Shown here: piece after piece, positions 1-8,341 of the stretch | Numbering within the stretch: position 1 is the first letter of the stretch | Layout: every line of letters starts with the position of its first letter | From: Salpingoeca rosetta | Lineage: Eukaryota > Opisthokonta > Choanoflagellata > Craspedida > Salpingoecidae | DNA: 10,192 nt | Reading direction: 5' to 3' | Assembly: GCF_000188695.1 (NCBI RefSeq) | Contig: NW_004754914.1 | Span: forward strand, 813,020 to 823,211 | Made by a program: the position numbers and the translations under genes | The notes under the pieces: generated by a model | What the model saw: only the letters and a program-made list of their open reading frames with translations | Database searches by the model: none | What the model was told of the DNA's origin: nothing

Positions 1-127
1 TTCTTTTTTTTTTTTTTTTTTTGGTTTGACAACCAGTTTGGTTCCAGCTTCCACTGTGCCTGTCCACATCAGAATCCTCACCTACCACCCCATACTCAAC
101 GTATCCCCACCGCTCACCTGCCAACAG
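1..127 (+). other. 3' part of an intron of the upstream gene, with a poly-T run
   Basis: The stretch opens with a run of about 20 T (positions 3-22). It becomes C/T-rich and ends in a normal 3' splice site (CCAACAG at 121-127) just before an open exon. It is read as the end of an intron whose 5' end lies outside the window. The poly-T could belong to the intron's pyrimidine tract, although it sits about 105 bases from the AG, or it could be a simple homopolymer. Confidence 0.55.
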
Positions 128-263
128 GACGGGCCGCCAAGGGTCGACGTCGTCGCTGTCGCAGGCGGCGCGGCGCGTGCTGGAGAAGGAGGCCTCTGAG
201 CTTGACGAAATTGATGCGCAGATCGCAGCCATGCAGCAGGAACTCGGCTCCCATGCACGCTAG
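128..263 (+). CDS. Terminal coding exon of an unidentified upstream gene (3' partial, helical C-terminus)
   Basis: Only the last exon is in view. It starts after the CAG at 125-127, with one base (128) completing a split codon. It then reads 44 codons to a TAG at 261-263. The peptide has a Gly/Ser-rich start followed by a charged helix (SLSQAARRVLEKEASELDEI, then DAQIAAMQQELGSHAR) with hydrophobic residues at coiled-coil-like spacing. Codons are mostly G/C-ending, like the genes downstream. I do not recognise the family; the tail alone fits many coiled-coil or cytoskeletal proteins. The alternative, a chance open frame in GC-rich DNA, is possible because only one splice site and a stop support it. 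Confidence 0.5.
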
Positions 264-472
264 GAGGAGGGGGTGGGGGCCCGAAAGACATACGTGCTCA
301 TGTGAGCGCGCTGTGCTTGTTTGCAGGCAACAGTTGTGCGCACGCACATGGATGTACACCACGTGTGCGGCCGGGCGTGGCACTGCTGCGTGCAGTGCGT
401 GTTGTGGGGCACATTCTGTGCACGCTGCTTGTATGTATGGATATGTATGCTTCCTTTTCTAAAGTATGCCGA

Positions 473-515
473 GTTGTTGTTTAAGTTGTTTTAGTTGTTT
501 AAGTTGTTGTTGTGG
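473..515 (+). repeat. AAGTTGTT-type minisatellite, copy 1
   Basis: Imperfect tandem units built on AAGTTGTTG or AAGTTGTTT, with exact cores near 483 and 501. The same core recurs six times in an intron at 9597-9665, so it is a motif dispersed within this locus. No function is visible. Confidence 0.6.
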
Positions 516-1008
516 TGTTTTTTTTTCTAGGTGGGGGTATCAGTCAGTGAGTTTAGTATGTGCCATGTTTCTATCGTAGCTGAAGCGACCGTTGCGTCCG
601 AGAGAGCCAGGGGAGGAGGGTGTTTAAGTGTCTGGCATGTGGTGTTGGGCGTTCGTGTCCCATGAGACAGCGCCAGCAGCTGCGTCGTTATCACAGGCAG
701 TATTTGGTCTCCATAGTGGCGCTGTGCGTGTGTGTCTCTATTTACTGCTCTCGCGCGTGGGGCGTCCTTTTTGTGTATTGTCAGCGAACATGTTTCCTTC
801 CGTTCTTCGGTCCTGTCCCTGTTACGATTAATTCATTCCTCTCGCCTTTTGCTCCGCCTTTTAGCCCTTTGCTCGGCGCTATCGTTAACTGCCCACATGA
901 CTTTATTTTTTCTGGTCTGGTCTGGTCGTCGCCTAACTATGGCATTGGAACACACCTCGCATCCAACAACAGCGCAGCAGGCACGAATGGAGAAACGTTG
1001 TACCAAAT

Positions 1009-1056
1009 ACACACGCACACACACACACACACACACACAACACACAAACACACACA

Positions 1057-1108
<52 letters not shown>
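1009..1108 (+). repeat. (CA)n microsatellite, about 100 bp, interrupted
   Basis: Nearly continuous CA with a few CG, AACA and AAACA interruptions early on, then an uninterrupted run from about 1060 to 1107. It lies about 450 bases upstream of the DCX kinase start. Such alternating purine-pyrimidine DNA can adopt Z-form; whether it does here cannot be seen. Confidence 0.95.
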
Positions 1109-1109
<1 letters not shown>

Positions 1110-1387
1110 CCACAACCCTCCCAACCAAGGTTAGCGTGTTTGGTGGTTTTTGTTTGTGTTTGTTTGGTGCGCGTTCGCGACCCAGCCATGTCGAATATTG
1201 ACAGATAATTTTCACCGATATTCTGCACTACCTGCGGCCTGCGTTTTCGGATATGAGAGCGTGAGAAGCTGCCAACCCATCCCATCCTGCCCTACCATCC
1301 TTAGATCCTTGCACCCCCTCACACCAGCAAGAGCCAGCGATCGCGCTCGCGCCTCCCAGTGCGTGTGCGTGTGACGACCGCTCGCGA

Positions 1388-1474
1388 CACCCACACACAC
1401 ACACACCTACATCCACACACACACACACACACACACCTACATCCACACACACACACACACTCTCTCTCTCTCTC
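1388..1474 (+). repeat. Compound (CA)n / (CT)n array with a perfect 30-bp tandem duplication
   Basis: Positions 1401-1430 and 1431-1460 are identical: each has ACACACCTACATCC followed by a CA run. A (TC)7 run follows at 1461-1474. The CTACATCC insert makes the duplication clear, since pure CA would hide it. It ends about 80 bases before the DCX kinase ATG, so it sits in the promoter or 5' UTR. Confidence 0.9.
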
Positions 1475-1549
1475 TTGCGTGACGACAAAGGCAGAGGTGG
1501 CGTGCTGTGGTTGTTGTCACCGATCAACGCAACACCTTCCGGTGTTGTG

Positions 1550-1559
1550 TGAACCATGG
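1550..1559 (+). promoter_or_regulatory. Strong translation-start context (ACCATGG) of the DCX kinase
   Basis: The ATG at 1556 has A at -3 (1553) and G at +4 (1559), the favoured eukaryotic start context. A DCX domain begins within a dozen residues of it. It is the first ATG of this frame that precedes the domain. Confidence 0.75.
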
Positions 1560-2009
1560 CAAGCATTCCACAGCCACCGCGCTCTGCCGTCTTGGACGTG
1601 TATGCCAACAATGACCTCGACTTCAAGGCGAAGAAGTTCATTGTGAACCCGCGCACGTCGTCGTCCATGGACCAGGTCATTGACGCGCTCACCGAGAGCA
1701 TGGCCATCGTGGGCGGCGTGCGGCGCCTGTACAACGTCAGCAGCGGCGATCGTGTGCGGGAGGTGGACGAGCTGTACGACATCAAGTCCATCGTGGTAAC
1801 GGGAAAGGAGCGGCTCAACAGGCGCCTCTTGCGCGCCATCTTTCGCAAGCAAGCGGCCATGGCAGCCAACGGCACTACCGGCACTGACGTTCCCGTTCGT
1901 GAATATCTTCGCCGAACCAGGCGCAAGGACAGCAAGGTGTGCCGTTGTTTGTTTGGTTTGTCTGCGTTTGCATGCATGGTCGTGTCTTGCACCTGTGAGT
2001 CGTCTTGTA

Positions 2010-2055
<46 letters not shown>

Positions 2056-5000
2056 GCGCCTGTGAGCCTTGTACACTGCTTGTACACTGCTTGCACATTG
2101 CTTGTACATTGCTTTGTATGTTGCTGCTGTGGTACCACCATTCACCGCAACATCTCCGCAATTCCTCCCCACCTGTTGGTGTGCGTGCCGACGTCACCAG
2201 TCATTTCCCGGTGCGCGGCTGCCACAGAAACGGACAAAGTACGCCGGACGTCCTGGCCCGCGCGTTCACGATTCACAAGCGCTCGATCGCAAGGGGTATC
2301 TGCGACAACGCTTCGAAGGAAACCCATACACCGGTAACACTCGTACACCGTACAGGCGTGTAAATGCCAGTGCAGCCCTCATGCACTGGTTAACTGTGGT
2401 TGAGTGTAATCCCCAGTTTTCTTTGGTTCACATGCCCCCCCCCCCCTTGCGTGAGCTCTACATCCCTCACTCTCTTTCCACTTGTCACCTCCTCTTCCCT
2501 CCATCTTCTTCCTTCTTTCCTCTTCTCTTTCCCCTTCCTCCATTACCTTGCACCCCCTCCCCCAATATTCAACACTCATTCCAACCCACACCCACCCTGC
2601 AACTCCAACACCCTCCCTCTCTCTTCCAAACACGACACCACCACTGCTGTGCAGTGCTACCGCCAGTGTCTGCGCCGTCTGTCGGCCGCCAGCTGTCGTC
2701 GCTTACGGAGACGCGCGAGAAGCCCGTGGACGGGGAGGACACGCGCAGGAACAGAAGCTTTCCTGAGGACTCGACCGCACACAAGCGGCAGCAGCAGCTG
2801 AAGGAACAGCAACAGCAACAACACGAGGAGATGCAGGGAAAGGGGAAACCGCACGAACAACAGCAACAGCAACGCCAATCACAGCAACAACAACAGGTTG
2901 AACCACCACCACCACCACAACAACAACAACAACAACAGAACAATGGCCCAGCATCATCCCCTCCACAGCACCTCAACGACCACGCAAACGAAGACCAATA
3001 CGTACACAGCAACAGTCACCACCATCCCCAACATCACCACCACCAGCAAGAGAAGTCGCCACAGATGCTGTCACCTGGCGCCATATCCAACCGTGTCGAC
3101 TATCTGCTTGCTCAGGTCTCGCAGGTTGAACGCAGGGCCGCACTCGAACGCCGCAGGCAGCAGGCCTCCATCAAGCACAAGATGACGCGGTGAGCATCGC
3201 GTTGTGTGTGTGTTTGTTCGGTTTGTTTGGTTTGTCTGTGTGTGTGTGTTGTGTGTTTTGTGTGTGTGTGTGTGTGTGTTTTGTGTGTGTGTTGTGTGCG
3301 TGTGTGTGTCAAGTGTTCAGATCTTGCATTGAGTCTGAGTCATCCCCCGCCCCCGACATCTCTCACCGTTGTCCACTTCCATCGTGTGTATGTGCGGTGT
3401 CCCCACCGCCTGCCAGGAAACTGCATGGTGGCGACGAATTGCTGCATGTGTACGAGACGCAGCGCGAGCAGCACGAGCGTGCACTCGACACGGAGAAGGC
3501 GAGACAGGAGGCAATACTCAAGGAAAAACTCAAGAACAAGCCCACGGGTATGTGTATGTGTGTGTGTTGGGTGTGTGCGCGCGTGTGTGTTTGCATCTCT
3601 GTGCGTGTCTGGATTTTGTTTTGCGTGTATATTGGCACTTGACTGCAGTGTGTGTGTGTGTGTGTTTGTGTACCTCTCTTTCTGCGCCCCCCGTTGGTTG
3701 GATGCTGCAGACATCACACTGCTGTCCTCTCATCTCATCTCATCTCATCATGCCTTCACCTCCTTACACCCGTTTGTCCACCATCTCCACCACACCCTCC
3801 ACACCTCCTTTTCTTCCACGTCCACCTCTCCTCGTGCTCGCCCCTGGTGCTCCAGCACTCGTGCGTGAACGGATACCAGACAGCCTGAAGGAGGAGGGCG
3901 ATGTGTCTGCACCGACACACGCGAGCAATGATGCAGCCGCACCCAATGGCACAGCCGCGACTACCGCTCAGGCTGCAAATGACACCACGAAGAGCAAGGG
4001 CGCGAAGACAGCGACCAAGGCATCGCAACAGCAGCAACCAGCAACGGCCACCACCAAGCACAACGGCGGCGGCGGTGGTAGTGGTGATGGTGATGGTGAT
4101 GATGGTGGTGGTGTGAATGCCTCGACACAGCAGACGCAGCGGCAGTCAAAGCTTCCAACGATGGGTGCGCGGCGAGCCGTTGGTGTTGGTGCTGGTGGGA
4201 AGAAGACGAACAACAACAACAGCAACAACAACAACAACAGGTACCAACTGCAGCACCAGCGTAAGCAACGCATGCTCAAGGAAAAGAAGAAGCAACAGAA
4301 GGAACAGAGGGGGCGAAAAGAGGAGAGGGTACAGCAACACCGACAACAACATGAACAGCAGCAAGACCAACAACATGGACGTGAACAACAACAACAGCAG
4401 CAGCAGCAGCAGCAGCAACAGCAGGCTGTGGATGCATCTGGTGATGCTACGATTGGTGACGCCGCGCCAACTCGTGACAGCAGCGATGATGACACGCACG
4501 GCAATGCCGCAAAGGGGGAGGCAGGGGTGCCACACACACGACCGGAAGGCACGGACAAGCCGAATGACACACAAAAGGCGCGACAAGGGCAGTCACAGCA
4601 ACAGCAGGCAGCAACACAAGGGCAGCAGCAAGGCGACGCCACAGCGTCCACTGGTGCTGTGACGAAGAGCCGACGGCCATCAACACCGGCGCCAGCGGAA
4701 GTTGCAGTCGCTCTCCCCCAACAACAGCAAACACCGGAGGAGAAGGAGCAGGGAGGGGGCAGGACAAAGAAGAGGGGGAGGAACAAGCCGCCCGCACTGC
4801 AAGAGGAGCAAGGGCATACAGCTGATGACGCTAATGGTCACCAGCCCGAGCTGGAGCGTGTTGTTGAAGAAGAACAAGAAGAGCAAGGAGAGGCGGAAGT
4901 GAGCAGTCCGGTTTCGCCCAAGGGAGCAAACGCGCCGTTGCGCAATGAGAAGGCGACTGCAAAGAAGGGCAAGGGCAAGCAGTCGGGGCAGGCACCAGCA

Positions 5001-6737
5001 CCACAAGCAGCCGCAGCAGCGGCGGCGGCACCAAAGCCGGCGAAGAAGAAGAAGAAGAGCCCGCGCAAACACCAGGACCAACAGCAGGACCAGCGGCGGT
5101 CAAAGGAGCCGGGGGTGGATGGTGCGCAAGCTGCAGCACCATCGTCTCCATCGCCCGCATCGTCGCCACAGCGCCACAAGCACAAGCCGCGACGCAGGTC
5201 GAAGGAGGTGCAGCACTCACCGGACGGGCAGCGCAGGGGCAGGCCGAAGCCAACGGCGACAAAGACACCGAAGAAACAGACGCGCCGCGCACGCGTGTCC
5301 ACGCCAGACCTGCACGTCTCCAAGTCTATGCTGCAGCGATTCCAGGTGAGGGCAACGACTGCATGCTGGTTCTGTGTGTGTGTATGTGTGTGTGTGTGTA
5401 AAATGAAGAAAGAGAGGCTTTCCATTACCCAGCACAGACTGCATGCCGTCTGTTGGCACTCGTTGCACACAAAGCACACACACACACACACGCCCACAAT
5501 TACAACAATCCACACATACACGCACATACACGCACGCACATGCATGTGCAGTCTGAGGCAGCGTGCAAGATCCAGGCGGCGTACCGCGGGTACCGCACGC
5601 GCAAGACGATCAAGTGGAAGCCGCGATCCCTGCAGCGCAAAGCAGAGGAGAAGAAGGAGAAGGAGCGAAGGGCGCAGGAAGAGAAGGAAAAACGGGCAGC
5701 CAAGCGTGGCCGCCGCCGCAAACGCTCGTCTGTGCCAGCCGTCTTTGTTGCGTCGGACCACGGCCTTGTTGATCAGGCGTATGTCGATGAGCGCTTTGAG
5801 GTGTATGAAAAGCTGGGCGACGGCAACTTTGCAGACGTGTACCGCTGTTGCGAGCGCAAGACGGGGACGGCATATGCGCTCAAGATTGTGTACAAGAACC
5901 GGCTGGTGGGCAAGCGGGAGCGGCTCATGATTGAGAACGAGGTGAAGATCATGCGCGAGATTAACCACCCGCACATCATCAAGTTGTACGATGTGCTGGA
6001 GACGGAGGACCGCATATTCCTCGTGCTTGAGCTCGTGCACGGCGGCGACCTGTTTGATCGCATTGTCGAGCGTGGCCGCTTCACAGAAGCCGACGCGCAG
6101 CAGCTTGTGCGCCACCTGACACAGGCGGTTGCGTACCTGCACTCGCACCGCATTGTGCACCGCGACCTCAAACCGGAGAACATCCTCGTTGCGCAGGACG
6201 AGTTTGGGCGCGACGTCCTTAAGCTCGGCGACTTTGGCCTCTCCATGGTGCGTGGCGTGCTGCTTGTGGCTGTGTTTTGTGTGTGTGTGTGTATGTGTGT
6301 GTTGTGGTTGTGTTTGTGTGTGTGTGTGTGTGTCTGTGTGTGTGTGTGTGTGTCTGTGTGTCTGTGTGTCTGTGTGTGTGTCTGTGTGTGTGTGGGCTGC
6401 CGCTTGTTTGCTTAAGGTGTTGTGCCCTTCCAACCACGAGAGCACCTTGTATGATTCCTCCTTTCATTTGGCCTTGCCGGTTGTCTCACTGTACCCCTCC
6501 CCCCCTCTCTCTCTCTCTCTCCCCTTCCCGCTGTCCCGCTGTCTCGCTCTCTGCAGCGCGTGGAGGAAAAGATCTACACCATCTGCGGCACCCCCACTTA
6601 CGTTGCACCAGAGATTATCAGCGAGGATGCTGTGGGGTGCGTTGCTGTTCTTGTCGTGCAGTGTTGTTCCCTTTGCTCTTGATGGGACATCGTGCCCACC
6701 ATGTCTTTGCGTATGTGTGTCTTTGTGTGTGTGTGTC

Positions 6738-6812
<75 letters not shown>

Positions 6813-7346
6813 CACCCTTTCTCTCGCGCACGTACGTTCTCCCTCCCTCCCTCTCTCACTCACACAAAGCACACCATCATTGTCTCACCGCCGCCATCAC
6901 CAACAACACCTGTAACGTGTAGGTATGGGCTTGAGGTGGACACGTGGGCGATTGGCGTGATCATGTACATTATGCTGTGCGGGTTCCCGCCGTTTGCGTC
7001 GGCCACGAAGAACCAAAAAGAGTTGTTTGATCGCATCCGGCGCGGTGCCTTCAGCTTCCCCGACCCTTACTGGAGCGACGTGTCTGCAGAGGCCAAGGCG
7101 CTCATCCGAAACCTTTTGCGCGTGGACCCGCAGAGCAGGCTGACGCCCAAGCAGATATTGCGGCATCGGTGGCTGCAGCGGCGACCGAGCACGGCTGCCA
7201 TCTGCGTGCACGACCGGCACGTGCCTGTTGTTGAGGAGCTGCTGAAGCACTTCCCGCAGAAGAAGCGGTGGTCGGACGCGGTGACGAAGATGCGCTCCAC
7301 GGCGGCGTCCCAGGACCACAGCCGCGTTGCCTCCGCCAATGCATGA
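1556..7346 (+). CDS. DCLK: Doublecortin-domain, IQ-motif, calcium/calmodulin-type protein kinase (DCLK family)
   Basis: Likely a microtubule-binding Ser/Thr kinase. Eight exons with matching splice phases: 1556-1936, 2201-2333, 2655-3189, 3417-3547, 3856-5345, 5552-6247, 6557-6636 and 6923-7346 (TGA), giving 1289 residues. Residues about 12-88 form one DCX domain (GGVRRLYNVSSG, then VDELYDIKSIVVTG). Residues 172-890 are mostly low-complexity Q, H, N, G, A and K/R sequence, with a charged, probably coiled segment near 317-393. An exact IQ motif (IQAAYRGYRTR) spans 897-907. The kinase domain (about 972-1232) is complete: GDGNFADV loop, Lys1001, Glu1020, HRDLKPEN (Asp1095, Asn1100), DFG (Asp1117), CGTPTYVAPE and Asp1155. 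GDGNFA, CGTPTYVAPEII, YGLEVDTWAIGVI and LCGFPPF are DCLK-like. The tail (KKRWSDAVTKMR, 1262-1273) resembles CaMK calmodulin-binding segments. Odd points: a single DCX domain and a very long linker. The kinase assignment is firm; exon 2 and the edges of exon 3 are less certain. Confidence 0.9.
2013..2054 (+). repeat. (GT)21 microsatellite in DCX kinase intron 1
   Basis: An uninterrupted GT run inside the 264-base intron 1 (1937-2200), about 75 bases after the donor. On the transcript it is a UG repeat. Confidence 0.95.
2068..2123 (+). repeat. Tandem 11-bp repeat (CTTGTACACTG) in DCX kinase intron 1
   Basis: Five head-to-tail units: two identical CTTGTACACTG (2068-2078, 2079-2089), then CTTGCACATTG (2090-2100), CTTGTACATTG (2101-2111) and a decayed 12-base unit (2112-2123). 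It follows the GT run directly. Confidence 0.85.
2334..2654 (+). other. DCX kinase intron 2, stop-free and a multiple of three
   Basis: Donor GGTAACAC and acceptor GTGCAG bound 321 bases that are open in the flanking coding frame. The second half is strongly C/T-rich (about 2435-2654), with C12 at 2435-2446, which fits a long pyrimidine tract. Splicing is favoured by the donor match and by composition. Retention would add 107 residues without a stop. Confidence 0.6.
2787..3059 (+). repeat. Coding CAR/CAY/CCA triplet tracts (Gln/His/Pro-rich) in exon 3
   Basis: Mixed CAG, CAA, CAC, CAT and CCA codons encode residues about 216-307, with several runs of 4-7 glutamines and histidines. CAA and CAG codons are interleaved, so this is not a pure expanding repeat. 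It forms part of the disordered linker. Confidence 0.85.
3202..3310 (+). repeat. GT-rich tract in DCX kinase intron 3
   Basis: An interrupted GT tract with TTT and GTTT breaks, starting about a dozen bases after the donor (GTGAGC at 3190). It fills the 5' half of the 227-base intron. Confidence 0.9.
3548..3855 (+). other. DCX kinase intron 4: GT-rich 5' half, CTCAT repeat, pyrimidine-rich 3' half
   Basis: The donor GTATGT at 3548 leads into interrupted GT tracts (about 3549-3590 and 3649-3670). CTCAT is repeated four times at 3729-3748. A C/T-rich stretch then leads to the acceptor CTCCAG (ending 3855). Joining 3547 to 3856 keeps the frame (phase 1). Confidence 0.75.
4063..4113 (+). repeat. 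Coding GGC/GGT/GAT triplet tract (Gly/Asp) in exon 5
   Basis: A run of glycine codons turns into alternating glycine and aspartate and returns to glycine (GGGGGSGDGDGDDGGG). It lies in the disordered linker of the DCX kinase. Confidence 0.8.
4209..4238 (+). repeat. Coding (AAC)n tract in exon 5
   Basis: Four AAC codons, one AGC and five AAC codons encode an asparagine run broken by one serine. Confidence 0.85.
4386..4424 (+). repeat. Coding (CAR)13 polyglutamine tract in exon 5
   Basis: Thirteen consecutive glutamine codons, CAG with CAA interruptions at both ends, at residues 571-583. It is preceded by a Q/E/R/K-rich stretch likely to form a helix. Confidence 0.9.
5346..5551 (+). repeat. 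DCX kinase intron 5 with GT and CA tracts at opposite ends
   Basis: A GT tract lies near the donor (about 5372-5399) and a CA-rich tract fills the 3' part (about 5474-5545) up to the acceptor GTGCAG. The two are reverse complements in kind, so the pre-mRNA could pair across the intron. The intron separates the linker exon from the IQ-kinase exon (phase 0). Confidence 0.8.
6279..6395 (+). repeat. (GT)n tract, interrupted by CT, in DCX kinase intron 6
   Basis: About 115 bases of GT with regular CTGTGTGT interruptions, beginning about 30 bases after the donor (GTGCGT at 6248). The 3' part of the intron (about 6490-6556) is C/T-rich and ends in CTGCAG. Splicing here joins the DFG-loop exon to the activation-loop exon. 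Confidence 0.93.
6709..6811 (+). repeat. Long (GT)n tract in DCX kinase intron 7
   Basis: About 100 bases of GT with two CTTT breaks near the start and an uninterrupted run from about 6741 to 6811, the longest pure dinucleotide run in the window. The intron spans 6637-6922 and ends in GTGTAG. Confidence 0.95.
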
Positions 7347-7932
7347 ACGCGCTGTTGCTGCAGGAGAGTTGATGCGCTGCTGTTTGTTTTGTGTGTACAA
7401 TCGCTTGTTCTCTCCTTCACTTCTGTTGTTGTTTTGCTCCCTTGTTGGCCTTTGCTTGACTTGCCTCCTCCCATGCCTGTGTTATGCTGCGTTCTGTACG
7501 TGTTACACACGACACTATTCAACACATGCCCCATGTTTGCCAGTGATATTGCGTTTATTGCGTTCTGTTACTTGCTTTGATGACGTCTTTGCCACACGTG
7601 CACGTGTGCACACACACACACACACACACACGTGTGCACATGCACGTGTGTTCATCTCATTCGCTCCACTCCTTGCTTCAGTCGCTGGACGACAGCCATC
7701 GTCGTGCATGACGGGGTTCGCACTAACCTCCAAACCGTTTCTTTGGCTGGAATATTCGCAATTACACCCTATATTTTTCAGCACTGTTTGTGTTTGCGCC
7801 AAAGCAAAGAAGCAACAAATCAGACAAGTGCGGGTGAAGGTGCACACGATACATCCATCCTCCTCCATCCTCCTCCATCGAACAGACTCTCGCTGTTTGT
7901 CGCTCGCTCGGCCTGGACAGGGAGCCGCGAGC
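7347..7932. other. Intergenic region between the DCX kinase and the MAEA-like gene
   Basis: It must hold the 3' UTR of the kinase and the promoter and 5' UTR of the next gene, both on the + strand. I see no AATAAA and no TATA box. It contains a CACGTG cluster with a CA repeat (7595-7648) and a short CATCCTCCT-type repeat (about 7853-7880) near the downstream start. No gene or RNA is supported here. Confidence 0.65.
7595..7648 (+). promoter_or_regulatory. Four CACGTG (E-box) palindromes flanking a CA repeat
   Basis: CACGTG occurs at 7595-7600, directly abutting 7601-7606, and again at 7629-7634 and 7643-7648, around a CA run (7609-7631). The flanks form an imperfect inverted repeat. CACGTG is the classic site of Myc/Max/USF-type bHLH proteins. 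A TGACGTCT, one base from a full CRE, lies just upstream at 7581-7588. The cluster is about 285-340 bases upstream of the MAEA-like ATG. Binding is inferred, and mutation of CA repeats can also produce such sites. Confidence 0.4.
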
Positions 7933-8261
7933 ATGTCGTCGTCGTTGAGCAGCGTGAATATGTCGCCAGACAAGCTGCGGCTGATGGCCTCCGGCCTGAC
8001 GAACGCACGGAAGGATTACGACCAAAAGTGGGATGCCACTCTGACCAGCCTGGACACGCTCAAGCAAGCCATTGCCAAGTGTCGTGCGCAGGTCAAAGGT
8101 AGGGACAATGAAAACGTTGAGAAGACAGGAGGAGGGTGTAGATGTGCTTTTTTTTTGTTATTGAGGGTCATTGGGGGGAGGGGAAGGATGCATGTTGGCT
8201 GTTTGTGAGGGTGGCTGCAGCATACTTGCTTGTTCTGTGGACATACGTGCGTTTCACGCTC

Positions 8262-8341
<80 letters not shown>

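Larger units (their letters stand above)
264..1555. other. Intergenic region: 3' UTR of the upstream gene and 5' flank of the DCX kinase
   Basis: About 1.3 kb with no gene I can support. Open frames here are short or made of CA-repeat translation. It contains an AAGTTGTT-type repeat (473-515), a long CA array (1009-1108) and a compound CA/CT array (1388-1474). I see no AATAAA on the + strand, no convincing TATA box and no RNA gene. The transcription start of the downstream gene cannot be placed; the last 80 bases before its ATG (after 1475) are the likeliest 5' UTR. Confidence 0.6.

Noticed and set aside
1..22. Poly-T as the tail of a retroposed element or a reverse-strand poly-A
   Set aside because: No element sequence or target-site duplication is visible, and the run begins at the window edge. 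An intron homopolymer is simpler.
620..1201. Open frame of 193 codons on the + strand in the intergenic region
   Set aside because: Its last third is CA-repeat translation (His-Thr), the rest is low-complexity hydrophobic sequence with no recognisable domain, and there is no splice or start support.
1228..2197. Minus-strand open frames of 226 and 314 codons across the DCX exon
   Set aside because: They are shadows of the DCX exon on the other strand, filled out by CA-repeat translation. The + strand has the DCX domain and a strong start context.
1937..2333. Possible second DCX domain in exon 2
   Set aside because: Exon 2 (residues 128-171) is only 44 basic residues and lacks the DCX core pattern. 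Only one DCX domain can be seen.
4838..6445. Open frame of 535 codons on the - strand
   Set aside because: It runs opposite to the well-supported linker and kinase exons. GC-rich codons open the reverse frame by chance, and its translation includes repeat-derived HTHT sequence.
7347..7932. TATA boxes, AATAAA signals and RNA genes in the intergenic regions
   Set aside because: I looked on both strands and found no convincing match in context. T-rich and CA-rich composition alone is not evidence.
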